Shown here: positions 19,792-27,455 of the stretch, piece after piece | Numbering within the stretch: position 1 is the stretch's first letter | Layout: each line of letters starts with the position of its first letter | Assembly: GCA_001820255.1 (NCBI GenBank) | Contig: MHPA01000025.1 | Coordinates: 1-29,676, forward strand | Reading direction: 5' to 3' | DNA length: 29,676 nucleotides | Source: Candidatus Staskawiczbacteria bacterium RIFCSPLOWO2_01_FULL_38_12b | Lineage (GTDB): Bacteria; Patescibacteriota; Minisyncoccia; Minisyncoccales; Staskawiczbacteraceae | Program-made: the position numbers and the translations under genes | Notes under the pieces: model-generated | Told to the model about the DNA's origin: nothing | Databases searched by the model: none | The model's input: the letters and a program-made list of their open reading frames with translations, nothing else

Positions 19792-21363
19792 ATGACTCCG
19801 TCTAAAACGTTTTTTTATTTTTGCATTTCTTTTGTAATCGGGATAGCGCTTGCATCAATTATTAAAATTCCCCAGATTTTTATCTGGGGAGTTTTTGTTT
19901 TTGGAATGTGTATCATTTTTGTTTCTCTGTTTTTAGAACATACTCTAAATTCCAAAGCTTTGGAATTTAGAGTATGTTCTATATTAGGATTTTGTGTGTT
20001 GGTTTTGGTTCTAGGGATTATGCGTTTTCAAATTTCCGAATTTGCTATGTTACATGATACGTTACGTAAATTAAACGATGCGCCCGAAAAAGTTATACTC
20101 ATCGGCCAAATTATCGCCGAACCTGACATTAGAGCTACCACGCAAAAATTACAGGTAAAAATTAAAGACACGCAAAGTGTGGTGCTGGTTACATCAGGAT
20201 TTTATGGTGATTATCGCTATTTGGATACCATACAAATCACCGGAAAATTAAAAACGCCAAGCGTTATCAATGAATTTAATTACAAGCATTATTTAGCCAA
20301 AGATGGAATTTATTCTGTCATGGATTATCCAAAAATAGAAATTATTTCGCAAAAGCACGATTATAATATTTTTTCATACACCTACGAAAAAGTTTTATTT
20401 ATAAAAACAAAATTAACAGATTCTATAAACTTTAATTTTTCCCCTCCGCAAAGTTTCATTTTGCAAGGCATGGTGTTTGGCAACGACAAAGCCATGCCAA
20501 AAGAACTAAAGAATAAATTTACGGTTACAGGACTTAGCCACGTAACGGCGGTATCGGGAACTAATATCATTATATTAATCAATATGGTGATGATTTTTTT
20601 ATTAGCGCTGGGATTGTGGCGCGGACAGGCATTTTATGTGGCCGTTATTTTTATATGGGTGTATATTATCCTTATTGGATTCCCTGCGTCGGGCGTGAGG
20701 GCGGCCATGATGGGGTCTGTCGGGATTTTAGCTCAAAAATTAGGCAGGCAAAATACCAGCTCAAGGATGTTGGTAGTAACGGCAACGCTGATGCTTTTAC
20801 AAAACCCTTTGTTGTTGGCTTACGATATCGGGTTTCAGTTATCTTTTTTGGCTTCCCTGGGGATTATTTATATAAAACCTTTCATTGATACAATGATTAT
20901 GTTTTTATCATTTGCCAAAAAACAGGTTGAAAACCCTTCAATTTCGCTTAAGGCAAGAACAGAAAAAAACCCTTTGCAAAGGGTTGTTGCATTTTTTTTA
21001 GATATTATTTCAATTACCCTTTCGGCTCAAATTGTCACTTTGCCCATTATTGTCTATAATTTCGGGGTTATTTCTTTAATTGCCCCCATTACCAATGTAT
21101 TGGCGTTGCCGGTGGTCCAGGCGCTTACGGTAATGGGATTTTTAACTTCTATTGCGGGCGCTTTTTCAAATATCTTAGGATTTATTTTTTCATTGCCTTG
21201 CTATTTTTTATTATTATATTTTCTAAAAGTATTAGATATTTTTTCAAAGCCCTGGGCGGTAAAGACCATTGCAAATGTTTCATGGATTTGGCTGGTGGCG
21301 TATTATGTAATTCTTGCGGGAATTGTTTGGTATTTTAATAAACATAAGAAACTAAATTTTTAG
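19792..21363 (+). CDS. comEC: ComEC/Rec2-type DNA uptake channel
   Basis: ComEC carries single-stranded DNA across the inner membrane during transformation. The 523-residue protein has an N-terminal pair of membrane helices, a soluble OB-like domain (about 95-185) and the Competence domain with many helices (LSHVTAVSGTNIIILI; FPASGVRAAMMGSVGILAQKLGRQ; LLAYDIGFQLSFLASLGIIY). The C-terminal metallo-beta-lactamase-like domain of larger ComEC proteins is missing. Near the N-terminus the coding sequence contains a 9-bp hairpin (19869-19890) and a 48-bp perfect palindrome (19934-19981) that is read in frame as LEHTLNSKALEFRVCS. Together with dprA this suggests natural competence. Confidence 0.93.
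   Translation: MTPSKTFFYFCISFVIGIALASIIKIPQIFIWGVFVFGMCIIFVSLFLEHTLNSKALEFRVCSILGFCVLVLVLGIMRFQISEFAMLHDTLRKLNDAPEKVILIGQIIAEPDIRATTQKLQVKIKDTQSVVLVTSGFYGDYRYLDTIQITGKLKTPSVINEFNYKHYLAKDGIYSVMDYPKIEIISQKHDYNIFSYTYEKVLFIKTKLTDSINFNFSPPQSFILQGMVFGNDKAMPKELKNKFTVTGLSHVTAVSGTNIIILINMVMIFLLALGLWRGQAFYVAVIFIWVYIILIGFPASGVRAAMMGSVGILAQKLGRQNTSSRMLVVTATLMLLQNPLLLAYDIGFQLSFLASLGIIYIKPFIDTMIMFLSFAKKQVENPSISLKARTEKNPLQRVVAFFLDIISITLSAQIVTLPIIVYNFGVISLIAPITNVLALPVVQALTVMGFLTSIAGAFSNILGFIFSLPCYFLLLYFLKVLDIFSKPWAVKTIANVSWIWLVAYYVILAGIVWYFNKHKKLNF
19869..19890. repeat. Perfect 9-bp hairpin inside comEC
   Basis: TCCCCAGAT (19869-19877) and ATCTGGGGA (19882-19890) enclose TTTT, and GTTTTTG follows, so in RNA it resembles a weak terminator within the gene's first 100 bases. 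Confidence 0.75.
19934..19981. repeat. 48-bp perfect palindrome in frame inside comEC
   Basis: The sequence equals its own reverse complement. Its arms begin TAGAACATACTCTAA and meet at CCAAAGCTTTGG. The outer CATACTCTAA is shared with both palindromes flanking the Cas2-like gene (4065-4110, 4650-4691). The 48 bases equal 16 codons and contain no stop in the comEC frame, and they fall in the loop after the second membrane helix. Confidence 0.95.
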
Positions 21364-21377
21364 TATATTAAATTTGT

Positions 21378-21406
21378 AAAAAAATAACCGCAAGGGTTTC
21401 TGCGGT
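21378..21406 (-). terminator. Terminator of the minus-strand gene at 21435-21947
   Basis: ACCGCA/TGCGGT (21387-21406) forms a 6-bp stem with an 8-base loop. On the minus strand it is followed by TTATTTTTTT. It may also affect the converging comEC transcript. Confidence 0.75.
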
Positions 21407-21434
21407 ACTATTTGTTGGTTTGTCTTAGGGGCTT

Positions 21435-21947
21435 CTACGCATTCATTTTCACGAGCCATTTATCAGAGGGGATTTCCTCTGGCATCCATTTTTCGTTAAT
21501 CCATAAAAGATCAATGACAAAATCCATCGGACTGAGTCCGAGGTCGCCAAGAGGTAAATTTTCAAGCATATTTCTGACGGTTTTTTCTGCTTCCCTTAAA
21601 TGAGCCAGCTGTGTTTCTTTGTTATTGGGATTACCGGCGCAGTTGTGGTGGGCAGCGATAATAATTGTCCGTGATCCGTGGTCGTTTATGGAAATCCATA
21701 ACATTTTCTTGATGTTTTCAATGATGGGAACATCAGTATTTTCTGCCAGGATTTTGTTTATCCCCGGCTGGGTGATAATGTCCACGTACTTGACGCGGTA
21801 TTTTCTTTTTGCTTTTTTGCGCAGAGCGCCCTGGACACGGCCATCCATACACTCAAGGCCGGTTGCAAATCCGGACAGGGGTTTGCGAAACAGTCCGATG
21901 AGAACATAGGCCAAGCCCAACAATATCTTGCGAGCTTCCCGATTCAT
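21435..21947 (-). CDS. Beta-carbonic-anhydrase-like protein (copy A)
   Basis: The 170-residue protein shows the zinc-ligand pattern of beta-carbonic anhydrases: CMDGR (C33, D35, R37) and an HxxC (H100, C103 in AAHHNCAGN). Between them is VDIITQPGINKILAEN, which aligns with copy B (VDLITHSGANKILAEN). Beta-CAs interconvert CO2 and bicarbonate; this protein is shorter than typical enzymes and diverged, so the activity is unproven. The N-terminus is mildly hydrophobic (ILLGLAYVLIGLF) and could attach to the membrane. A good Shine-Dalgarno (GGAGG) precedes ATG 21947. A putative promoter preceded by tandem TTGCAACTAGCA repeats lies upstream, and a terminator follows. Confidence 0.65.
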   Translation of the reverse strand: MNREARKILLGLAYVLIGLFRKPLSGFATGLECMDGRVQGALRKKAKRKYRVKYVDIITQPGINKILAENTDVPIIENIKKMLWISINDHGSRTIIIAAHHNCAGNPNNKETQLAHLREAEKTVRNMLENLPLGDLGLSPMDFVIDLLWINEKWMPEEIPSDKWLVKMNA

Positions 21948-22019
21948 ACTATTACCTCCACATCTTGTAAAGGAACCAATCTATTTGAAATTTACCCCAA
22001 GCAAACTCAAACAAAGTTG

Positions 22020-22049
22020 ATAATATCACAGATTGGCTGACCATTGCAA
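22020..22049 (-). promoter_or_regulatory. Putative promoter of carbonic-anhydrase-like copy A
   Basis: On the minus strand TTGCAA (22044-22049) and TATTAT (22020-22025) are separated by 18 bases, about 70 bases before the ATG at 21947. The -35 box is the last of four TTGCAA words, the other three forming the tandem repeat 22053-22089. Confidence 0.45.
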
Positions 22050-22052
22050 TAT

Positions 22053-22089
22053 GCTAGTTGCAATTGCTAGTTGCAATGCTAGTTGCAAT
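22053..22089. repeat. Three tandem 12-13 bp repeats (GCTAGTTGCAAT)
   Basis: Units at 22053-22065 (with one extra T), 22066-22077 and 22078-22089. TTGCAA is self-complementary, so the array presents evenly spaced palindromic hexamers immediately upstream of the copy A promoter and just after the copy B terminator. Confidence 0.9.
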
Positions 22090-22119
22090 AAAAAGAGCCA
22101 CAAGGCGATGCTTGGGGCT
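22088..22119 (-). terminator. Terminator of carbonic-anhydrase-like copy B
   Basis: On the minus strand AGCCCCAAG (22111-22119) pairs with CTTGTGGCT (22096-22104) with one mismatch, followed by CTTTTTATT. Confidence 0.78.
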
Positions 22120-22132
22120 TTGCTGTCCGGGG

Positions 22133-22666
22133 TTACCAAACCCTCTGAATGGTTCTTGGGTTCTTTGTCCAAAATAAAAGGATAATCTTCTCCTTAACTC
22201 CGAATCCCCAAGAGCGGATTCTTTTTTCACACTCCCTTAGCTGGATTATCTGTTCATTTTTTCCAGCCTTGTTTACCAGACATCCGCTATGTCCTACTAT
22301 GGCAATGAGTTTTGATTTATGACTACTAAAAACTGAGTTCCCTAAATTTTCTCTCATACCGGCGACAATGGGTGTATTGAAGTTTTCGGCCAGTATCTTA
22401 TTGGCCCCGCTATGGGTTATTAGATCCACCCAATCAATATTATAATGCTCTATGATATAATTTTTGACCAGGCCTTGACCCTTGCCGTCCATGCAGGTGA
22501 TGGCAGTGGCGTATTTCCCCTGATTTTTTTCCGGGGGGACTTTTTTTACGACAGGAACAACTTGTTTTTCAGTAGCAGCTTCTTTCTTGGTTCCAAAGAA
22601 AGTGTTAAAAATAACCATGCTTATCGCGATGCAAAGCACGGTTACCGACCAGGTGGAGCGTTTCAC
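22133..22666 (-). CDS. Membrane-anchored beta-carbonic-anhydrase-like protein (copy B)
   Basis: I place the start at GTG 22666, because AAGGAG (22674-22679) sits 7 bases before it; a longer frame from TTG 22684 would include that Shine-Dalgarno. The 177-residue product begins with a signal anchor (STWSVTVLCIAISMVIFNTFFG) and a linker, then the same domain as copy A: CMDGK (C58, D60; Lys replaces the usual Arg), WVDLITHSGANKILAEN and HSGC (H126, C129). The catalytic domain is probably outside the cytoplasmic membrane. Loss of the Arg that holds the Asp in active beta-CAs makes the activity doubtful. The two copies are paralogs with separate promoters and terminators. The C-terminus ends abruptly (TKNPRTIQRVW). 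Confidence 0.65.
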   Translation of the reverse strand: MKRSTWSVTVLCIAISMVIFNTFFGTKKEAATEKQVVPVVKKVPPEKNQGKYATAITCMDGKGQGLVKNYIIEHYNIDWVDLITHSGANKILAENFNTPIVAGMRENLGNSVFSSHKSKLIAIVGHSGCLVNKAGKNEQIIQLRECEKRIRSWGFGVKEKIILLFWTKNPRTIQRVW

Positions 22667-22714
22667 TTTTTTTCTCCTTTTCAAAGGGCAAATCAGTGTT
22701 TAGTGCACAAAAAT

Positions 22715-22743
22715 ACTATAACAGTTATTTGTTGGCTACGCAA
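22715..22743 (-). promoter_or_regulatory. Promoter of carbonic-anhydrase-like copy B
   Basis: On the minus strand TTGCGT (22738-22743) and TATAGT (22715-22720) are 17 bases apart, about 50 bases before the GTG start. It lies in the divergent gap shared with the gene at 22793. Confidence 0.6.
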
Positions 22744-22775
22744 GATACCGTATTTTAATCAATTTAAAAATATAG

Positions 22776-22781
22776 TATAAT
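22776..22781 (+). promoter_or_regulatory. -10 box of the glycosyltransferase gene at 22793
   Basis: A perfect TATAAT lies 11 bases before the ATG, so the transcript would have a leader of only about five bases. No clear -35 box is seen. Confidence 0.4.
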
Positions 22782-22792
22782 TACGAAAAACT

Positions 22793-24130
22793 ATGCCAAA
22801 AAATATCCATACTTCTTCCGATTCAAAAAAAGCCTGGGTGGTGGCTCCCGATATGGGCTACGGCCATCAAAGGACTGCCTACCCTTTACGAAGCATTACC
22901 CCTGGCATGGAAATTATCAACGTCAACAATTACCCTGGCATTCCTTTAAAAGACAGGAAAATATGGCAAACCACCCGCTCTTTTTACGAATTCATTTCAA
23001 GATTTAGAAGGATACCGTTTATCGGCCTATTTCTTTTTATTTTTTTTGACAGTTTCCAAAAAATTCTCGGATACTACCCCAAGCGCGATTTATCAAAAGG
23101 GAATTTTAGCGGGAAAATAATTTTTTCTTCCATTAAAAAAGGATGGGGGAAGGATTTAATAGAAAGGCTGGCCCAAAAGCGCTTGCCGCTGATTAGCACG
23201 TTTTTTACCCCCGCTTTTATGGCGGAACATTTTAAGTATCCGGAAGATATTTATTGCGTCATTTGCGATGCCGATATTGCGCGGGCTTGGGTTTCTTTGC
23301 ATCCTAAAAAAAGCCGGATTAAATATTTTGTCCCCAATAGCTGGGTAAGGGATCGTTTGAAATTGTACGGAGTCCCTGATGGAAATATTATTTTAACCGG
23401 TTATCCTCTGCCCAAGGAAAATATCGGGGGGTTGCATTTGGAAACCTTGAAAAAAGATTTAGGGTATCGGTTGTTAAATCTTGATCCCAAGGGCAAATAT
23501 CGCAAAGTATATGGCCCATTGGTTAAAGGGTATCTTGGTCAATTGCCCGCCATGCCAAACCACCCTTTGACGATATTATTTTCCATCGGCGGAGCCGGGG
23601 CGCAAAAAGAAATCGCCCTGGAATTGGTAAATAATTTAAAAGATAAAATCAGGGCAAAAGAATTGAGGTTTATTATTTCCGTTGGCACCAGGGAAGAGTT
23701 GAGAGAATATTTTGCAAAAAACATCAAAGGCTTGCACTTAGACGGCTGGGTGCATATTTTAAGTGGAACCACCACTAATGAATATTTTGAAACATTTAAT
23801 CTGGCGTTGAGGACGACTGATATTTTAATGACCAAACCGTCGGAACTTTCTTTTTATGCAGGACTTGGCATTCCTATTATTATTGAACCGTCAATCGGGT
23901 CGCAGGAAGATTTTAACCGGCGATGGCTTTTGCATATCGGGGCGGCTGTATTGCAAGAAAATCCAAAATATATAGACCAGTGGCTTTTTGATTTATTAGA
24001 TGCCGGAGATTTAGCTGAAGTTGCCATGCAAGGATTTGTGGAAATAGAAAAAATGGGAACCTATGCTATTGAAAAAATAATCGCTACCGGAAAAATCCCC
24101 AATAAAAAGGCCGGTTTTTATCACAGGTAG
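22793..24130 (+). CDS. GT-B-fold glycosyltransferase-like protein
   Basis: The 445-residue protein has an N-terminal nucleotide-fold start with a glycine/His box (VVAPDMGYGHQRTAYPL, like the GFGH box of diacylglycerol glycosyltransferases). A central SWVRDRLKLYGVPDGNIILTGYP segment aligns in style with the acceptor-domain end of the gene at 26362 (VGGQLEALGIKKEKIAITGIP). The C-terminal donor domain has FSIGGAGAQKE and TKPSELSFYAGLGIPIIIEPSIGSQEDFNRR. This supports a UgtP/MGDG-synthase-like enzyme that probably glycosylates a lipid. A hydrophobic stretch (about 75-90, FIGLFLFIFFDSF) may bind the membrane. It heads a run of plus-strand envelope genes. Donor and acceptor cannot be told from sequence. 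Confidence 0.7.
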   Translation: MPKNIHTSSDSKKAWVVAPDMGYGHQRTAYPLRSITPGMEIINVNNYPGIPLKDRKIWQTTRSFYEFISRFRRIPFIGLFLFIFFDSFQKILGYYPKRDLSKGNFSGKIIFSSIKKGWGKDLIERLAQKRLPLISTFFTPAFMAEHFKYPEDIYCVICDADIARAWVSLHPKKSRIKYFVPNSWVRDRLKLYGVPDGNIILTGYPLPKENIGGLHLETLKKDLGYRLLNLDPKGKYRKVYGPLVKGYLGQLPAMPNHPLTILFSIGGAGAQKEIALELVNNLKDKIRAKELRFIISVGTREELREYFAKNIKGLHLDGWVHILSGTTTNEYFETFNLALRTTDILMTKPSELSFYAGLGIPIIIEPSIGSQEDFNRRWLLHIGAAVLQENPKYIDQWLFDLLDAGDLAEVAMQGFVEIEKMGTYAIEKIIATGKIPNKKAGFYHR

Positions 24131-24137
24131 AATTAAA

Positions 24138-25145
24138 ATGAAAAAAATGTTTACCACTATTTTATTGGTTTTTATTATCTCATGCTTAGCCGTGGCGTGT
24201 TATTTTTTTGTGGGTCAGGCGCCGGTTCAGGAAAAACTAACCTGGGGGGTTAATTTTTCCCAAATGCAGGCTGAGGCGCTAAAGCTTGATTGGAAAAAAA
24301 CATACTTGGCCATACTGGAGGACTTGGGGGTAAAAAATATAAAGTTACACACCCAATGGGATTTTGTTGAAGGCAAAAAAGATGATTACTATTTTGATGA
24401 TATTGACTGGCAAATAGAGCAGGCGGAAAATCACGGTGCAAAAATGATATATGTGGTTGGTATGAAAACTGGCCGCTGGCCCGAATGCCACCTGCCGATA
24501 TGGGCAGAAGGTCTTTCAAAACAAGAACAGCAGGACAGGGTATTAGGATATGTAAAACAAGTCGTTACAAGGTACAAAGATTCAAAAGCCATTGTCGCAT
24601 GGCAGGCTGAAAACGAACCTTTATTTGTTTTTGGTCAGTGTCCCTGGTATGACAAGAGTTTTTTACTAAAAGAGGTGGCTTTTATAAAATCACTTGACCC
24701 GACAAGGCCGATTATTGTTTCTGATTCGGGCGAGCAGTCACTTTGGCTTGGTGCGGCCCAAGCGGGGGATATTGTGGGAACCACTATGTATCGGAAATTA
24801 TGGTTTCATATCATAGACGGATTCGGGTTTTATGGCAGTTTCCCTATACCTCCGGTTTTTTATTATCGCAAAGCTAAGATTATAAAACAGGTATTTAATA
24901 AAGAAGTTATTTGTGTTGAGTTGCAGGCCGAACCGTGGGCCTATAAATTATTTTATGATATCCCTTTACAGGAACAGGAAAAAACCATGAATATAAAGCA
25001 GTTTAGTGCCAATGTGGATTACGCCAAAAAAACAGGATTTAAGGAATTTTATTTTTGGGGAACCGAATGGTGGTTTTGGCTAAAAGAAACCCAAAATAAA
25101 CCGGAAATTTGGAACGAAGCAAAGAATATATTTAAAAATCATTGA
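24138..25145 (+). CDS. Exported TIM-barrel glycoside hydrolase (clan GH-A type)
   Basis: A 335-residue protein with an N-terminal signal sequence or lipoprotein-like signal (TTILLVFIISCLAVACYF). It then shows a TIM-barrel layout: GVNFSQMQAEAL, a barrel strand with KLHTQWDFVEGKKDDYYFDDIDWQI, and the acid/base motif WQAENEP (N159, E160). A second conserved Glu late in the barrel (CVELQAEPW; E261 or E265) would be the nucleophile. Asn-Glu plus a late Glu is typical of clan GH-A (GH5, GH39, GH42 and relatives). It lies 7 bases after the glycosyltransferase gene and is probably co-transcribed, so it likely trims or remodels surface glycans. The exact family and substrate are not known. Confidence 0.75.
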   Translation: MKKMFTTILLVFIISCLAVACYFFVGQAPVQEKLTWGVNFSQMQAEALKLDWKKTYLAILEDLGVKNIKLHTQWDFVEGKKDDYYFDDIDWQIEQAENHGAKMIYVVGMKTGRWPECHLPIWAEGLSKQEQQDRVLGYVKQVVTRYKDSKAIVAWQAENEPLFVFGQCPWYDKSFLLKEVAFIKSLDPTRPIIVSDSGEQSLWLGAAQAGDIVGTTMYRKLWFHIIDGFGFYGSFPIPPVFYYRKAKIIKQVFNKEVICVELQAEPWAYKLFYDIPLQEQEKTMNIKQFSANVDYAKKTGFKEFYFWGTEWWFWLKETQNKPEIWNEAKNIFKNH

Positions 25146-25200
25146 TTAAATTTAGTTAGAAATTTCCCCCTAGAATAAATCACTTAACAATACATGAAAA

Positions 25201-26100
25201 ATGTTTTCCTGGTTAATCGTAATAATTTTATCATATTTGTTTTTTAGCCTGGCTTTTTTTGGAGACAAGTTGATTTTAAGTGGCCCTCCAAATTCAAAGT
25301 TATACACTTTTTATGTGGGAGCATTAAGTTTGCTGGTTATTTTTTTCATACCATTTATAAAGTTAAGTTTCCCCAGTGCTTTAGGGTTATTGTGGATAGT
25401 CTTGGAAGCCATAGTATATATTTTAGGATTGTATGCTATGTTTATTGCTTTGGAAAAATTTGATGTTTCCCGTGTCATGACCACTATTGGGGCCACCCAG
25501 CCTATCATAATATTGATATTGACATGGATATTTTTAGGAACGGTAGTCACGGGCGCAAATCTTTTGGCTTTCATTATGTTGCTTTTGGCAAGTATTGTTA
25601 TTTCTATGGAGGGAAAATTCAAAATAACCGGTAATTATTTAATATTGCTGGTATTTTCTTCTTTAATGTTTTCCCTGGATTATATTTTTTCTAAACTTGT
25701 TTTCTTTAATATGTCGTTTTTACAGGGGATTGTATGGATGAGAATATTCAGTTTTTTGTTTGTTTTGATTTTTCTTTTTGATAAAAGTTTACGAATACAA
25801 ATTTTTTCAAAAAAAACAACTTTAAATAAAAAGACCGGATTGCTTTTTTTGTCTACCCAATCAGCTGGTGGCATTGCTGGCTTACTGCAAAGCTTTGCCA
25901 TATCATTGGCACCGGTTTCTTATTTGGCAATAGTAAACTCCTTAAGGGGAGTCCAATATGTTTTTTTGTTTATCATCACGTTATTTTTTTCTTTTTTCTT
26001 TCCCAAGATACTAAAAGAGGACATATCAAAAAAAGTAATTTTACAGAAAACAATAGCAATAATATTGATAGTAATAGGACTAGCTTTTTTAATATATTGA
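25201..26100 (+). CDS. EamA/DMT-type membrane transporter
   Basis: The 299-residue protein has ten predicted membrane helices in two halves of five, the arrangement of drug/metabolite (EamA) transporters. The family-like segments are MFIALEKFDVSRVMTTIGATQPIIILILTWIFLG in the first half and QSFAISLAPVSYLAIVNSLRGVQYVFLF in the second. Its substrate is unknown. In this cluster, lipid-linked sugars or small metabolites are possible. The ATG 25201 start is chosen because upstream sequence in frame adds nothing. Confidence 0.8.
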   Translation: MFSWLIVIILSYLFFSLAFFGDKLILSGPPNSKLYTFYVGALSLLVIFFIPFIKLSFPSALGLLWIVLEAIVYILGLYAMFIALEKFDVSRVMTTIGATQPIIILILTWIFLGTVVTGANLLAFIMLLLASIVISMEGKFKITGNYLILLVFSSLMFSLDYIFSKLVFFNMSFLQGIVWMRIFSFLFVLIFLFDKSLRIQIFSKKTTLNKKTGLLFLSTQSAGGIAGLLQSFAISLAPVSYLAIVNSLRGVQYVFLFIITLFFSFFFPKILKEDISKKVILQKTIAIILIVIGLAFLIY

Positions 26101-26107
26101 AATTTTC

Positions 26108-26365
26108 ATGAATAAGAAAATTGTGGAAAATAAATACCTCAATGCACTGCTTCTTTTGATGCTTTTTTCGGCGATGGTGCATATGGTAATGTTGCTTTTT
26201 TTAACATTATTTTCCGGCAATTTATATTTTCTGAATTATTTTAATATCGTAGACGCAAGTTATTTTTTACCCGATTTTTTTAGCTCATTTTTTGGCACCG
26301 TTATTTCTTTTATGTTGGTGCTTGCAATGTATTTTATTATTTTAAAAATCAATAATATAGAATGA
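26108..26365 (+). CDS. Small two-helix membrane protein
   Basis: The 85-residue product has two strong membrane segments (about 11-36, LNALLLLMLFSAMVHMVMLLFLTLF, and about 58-79, SSFFGTVISFMLVLAMYFIIL). Between them is a short loop. It lies 7 bases after the transporter gene and its stop overlaps the next start (ATGA at 26362), so it is translated with its neighbours. I do not recognise it; it might be an accessory subunit of the transporter or of the glycosyltransferase. Confidence 0.75.
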   Translation: MNKKIVENKYLNALLLLMLFSAMVHMVMLLFLTLFSGNLYFLNYFNIVDASYFLPDFFSSFFGTVISFMLVLAMYFIILKINNIE

Positions 26366-27447
26366 ATCTGAAAAAGAAAAAAATTTTAATCATATCTATG
26401 ACTGCTGGGTTTGGCCATATAAGGGCCGGGGAGGCCTTGCTAGATTTTGCCAAGGAAAATTTACCAGATATCGCATTGGAGCATGTTGATATTATCAATA
26501 TTGATAAATCTATTGAAAAATACGCGAGAGTTTATGATTTTTTAAGTAAAAAGTTTCCCTTTATGTGGAAAATCGTGTATGAATATTTCCCTGTTTTTTT
26601 TACCCAAAAAATTGCCGAATATATCGGATTATTTAACAATAAAATCAAAAGGTATATTTCTTTGAAAAATCCCACTGCCATTATATTTACCAATGCGACC
26701 ATTCTGCCGATTTTTGCTTCTTATCTGAAAAAAATATCCGGAAAAGTCAAAATAGGCGTAGTGGTAACCGATTATCATGCTCACCCCTATTATAAGTTCC
26801 CTTATATTGATTATTATTTTGTCCCCAATCTGCAGGTTGGCGGGCAATTGGAAGCTCTGGGGATCAAAAAAGAAAAAATTGCAATTACGGGCATTCCTAT
26901 TAATCCAAGATTTTATATAAAAGAAAATATCGGAGAACTAAAATTAAAATATGGCATTAATAATAATTATCCGGTAGTATTATTTATAGCTTCATTTAAG
27001 ATATCCAGGAAAGACTTATTAGTTCTAATTGAGGAGTTATTGGATTTTGAGCCGGTAATTAATTTGATATTCATTGCTAATGGCAATGACGAACTTTATA
27101 ATGTTGTGAAAGATAATTTTACCGGGAGGCAGCGCTTATTGTTGGTGCATTGGACTTATGTTATGGAAGAATATATGAAAATTTCAGACGCGGTTATTTC
27201 AAAATCCGGTGGGCTGACTGTTTCGGAATGTTTAACTTTAAAAAAACCGTTAATCATAGTAAACCCCATTCCCGGCCAAGAGGAGTATAATGCGGAATTT
27301 GTTAAAAAAAATAACTTCGGTAAAAGAGTTAACCATATCAGTGAGATTGCAAAAATATTGCCAACTATGATATCATACCCTAAGAATGATCAAGCTGCGT
27401 CGATTGAACCGGATAACCCTTCTAAAAAAATTTTTCAATATTTCTGA
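26362..27447 (+). CDS. Diacylglycerol glycosyltransferase-like protein (UgtP/MGDG synthase type, GT28)
   Basis: The 361-residue GT-B enzyme has the MGDG-synthase N-terminal pattern (SMTAGFGHIRAGEALLDF), VVTDYHAHPYY in the acceptor-side domain, and the GT28 donor-binding end (AVISKSGGLTVSECLTLKKPLIIVNPIPGQEEYNAEFVKKNNFG). Such enzymes transfer glucose or galactose from UDP-sugar to diacylglycerol, or build the polyprenyl-linked MurG-type product; the N-terminal box favours a glycolipid. It probably works at the inner membrane face, and the upstream GT-B protein and downstream GT2 enzyme may extend the same glycolipid. Confidence 0.85.
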   Translation: MNLKKKKILIISMTAGFGHIRAGEALLDFAKENLPDIALEHVDIINIDKSIEKYARVYDFLSKKFPFMWKIVYEYFPVFFTQKIAEYIGLFNNKIKRYISLKNPTAIIFTNATILPIFASYLKKISGKVKIGVVVTDYHAHPYYKFPYIDYYFVPNLQVGGQLEALGIKKEKIAITGIPINPRFYIKENIGELKLKYGINNNYPVVLFIASFKISRKDLLVLIEELLDFEPVINLIFIANGNDELYNVVKDNFTGRQRLLLVHWTYVMEEYMKISDAVISKSGGLTVSECLTLKKPLIIVNPIPGQEEYNAEFVKKNNFGKRVNHISEIAKILPTMISYPKNDQAASIEPDNPSKKIFQYF

Positions 27448-27455
27448 TTTTACCT

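Noticed and set aside
22667..22684. TTG 22684 as start of the carbonic-anhydrase-like copy B
   Set aside because: The Shine-Dalgarno AAGGAG would then lie inside the coding region; GTG 22666 has it at normal distance.
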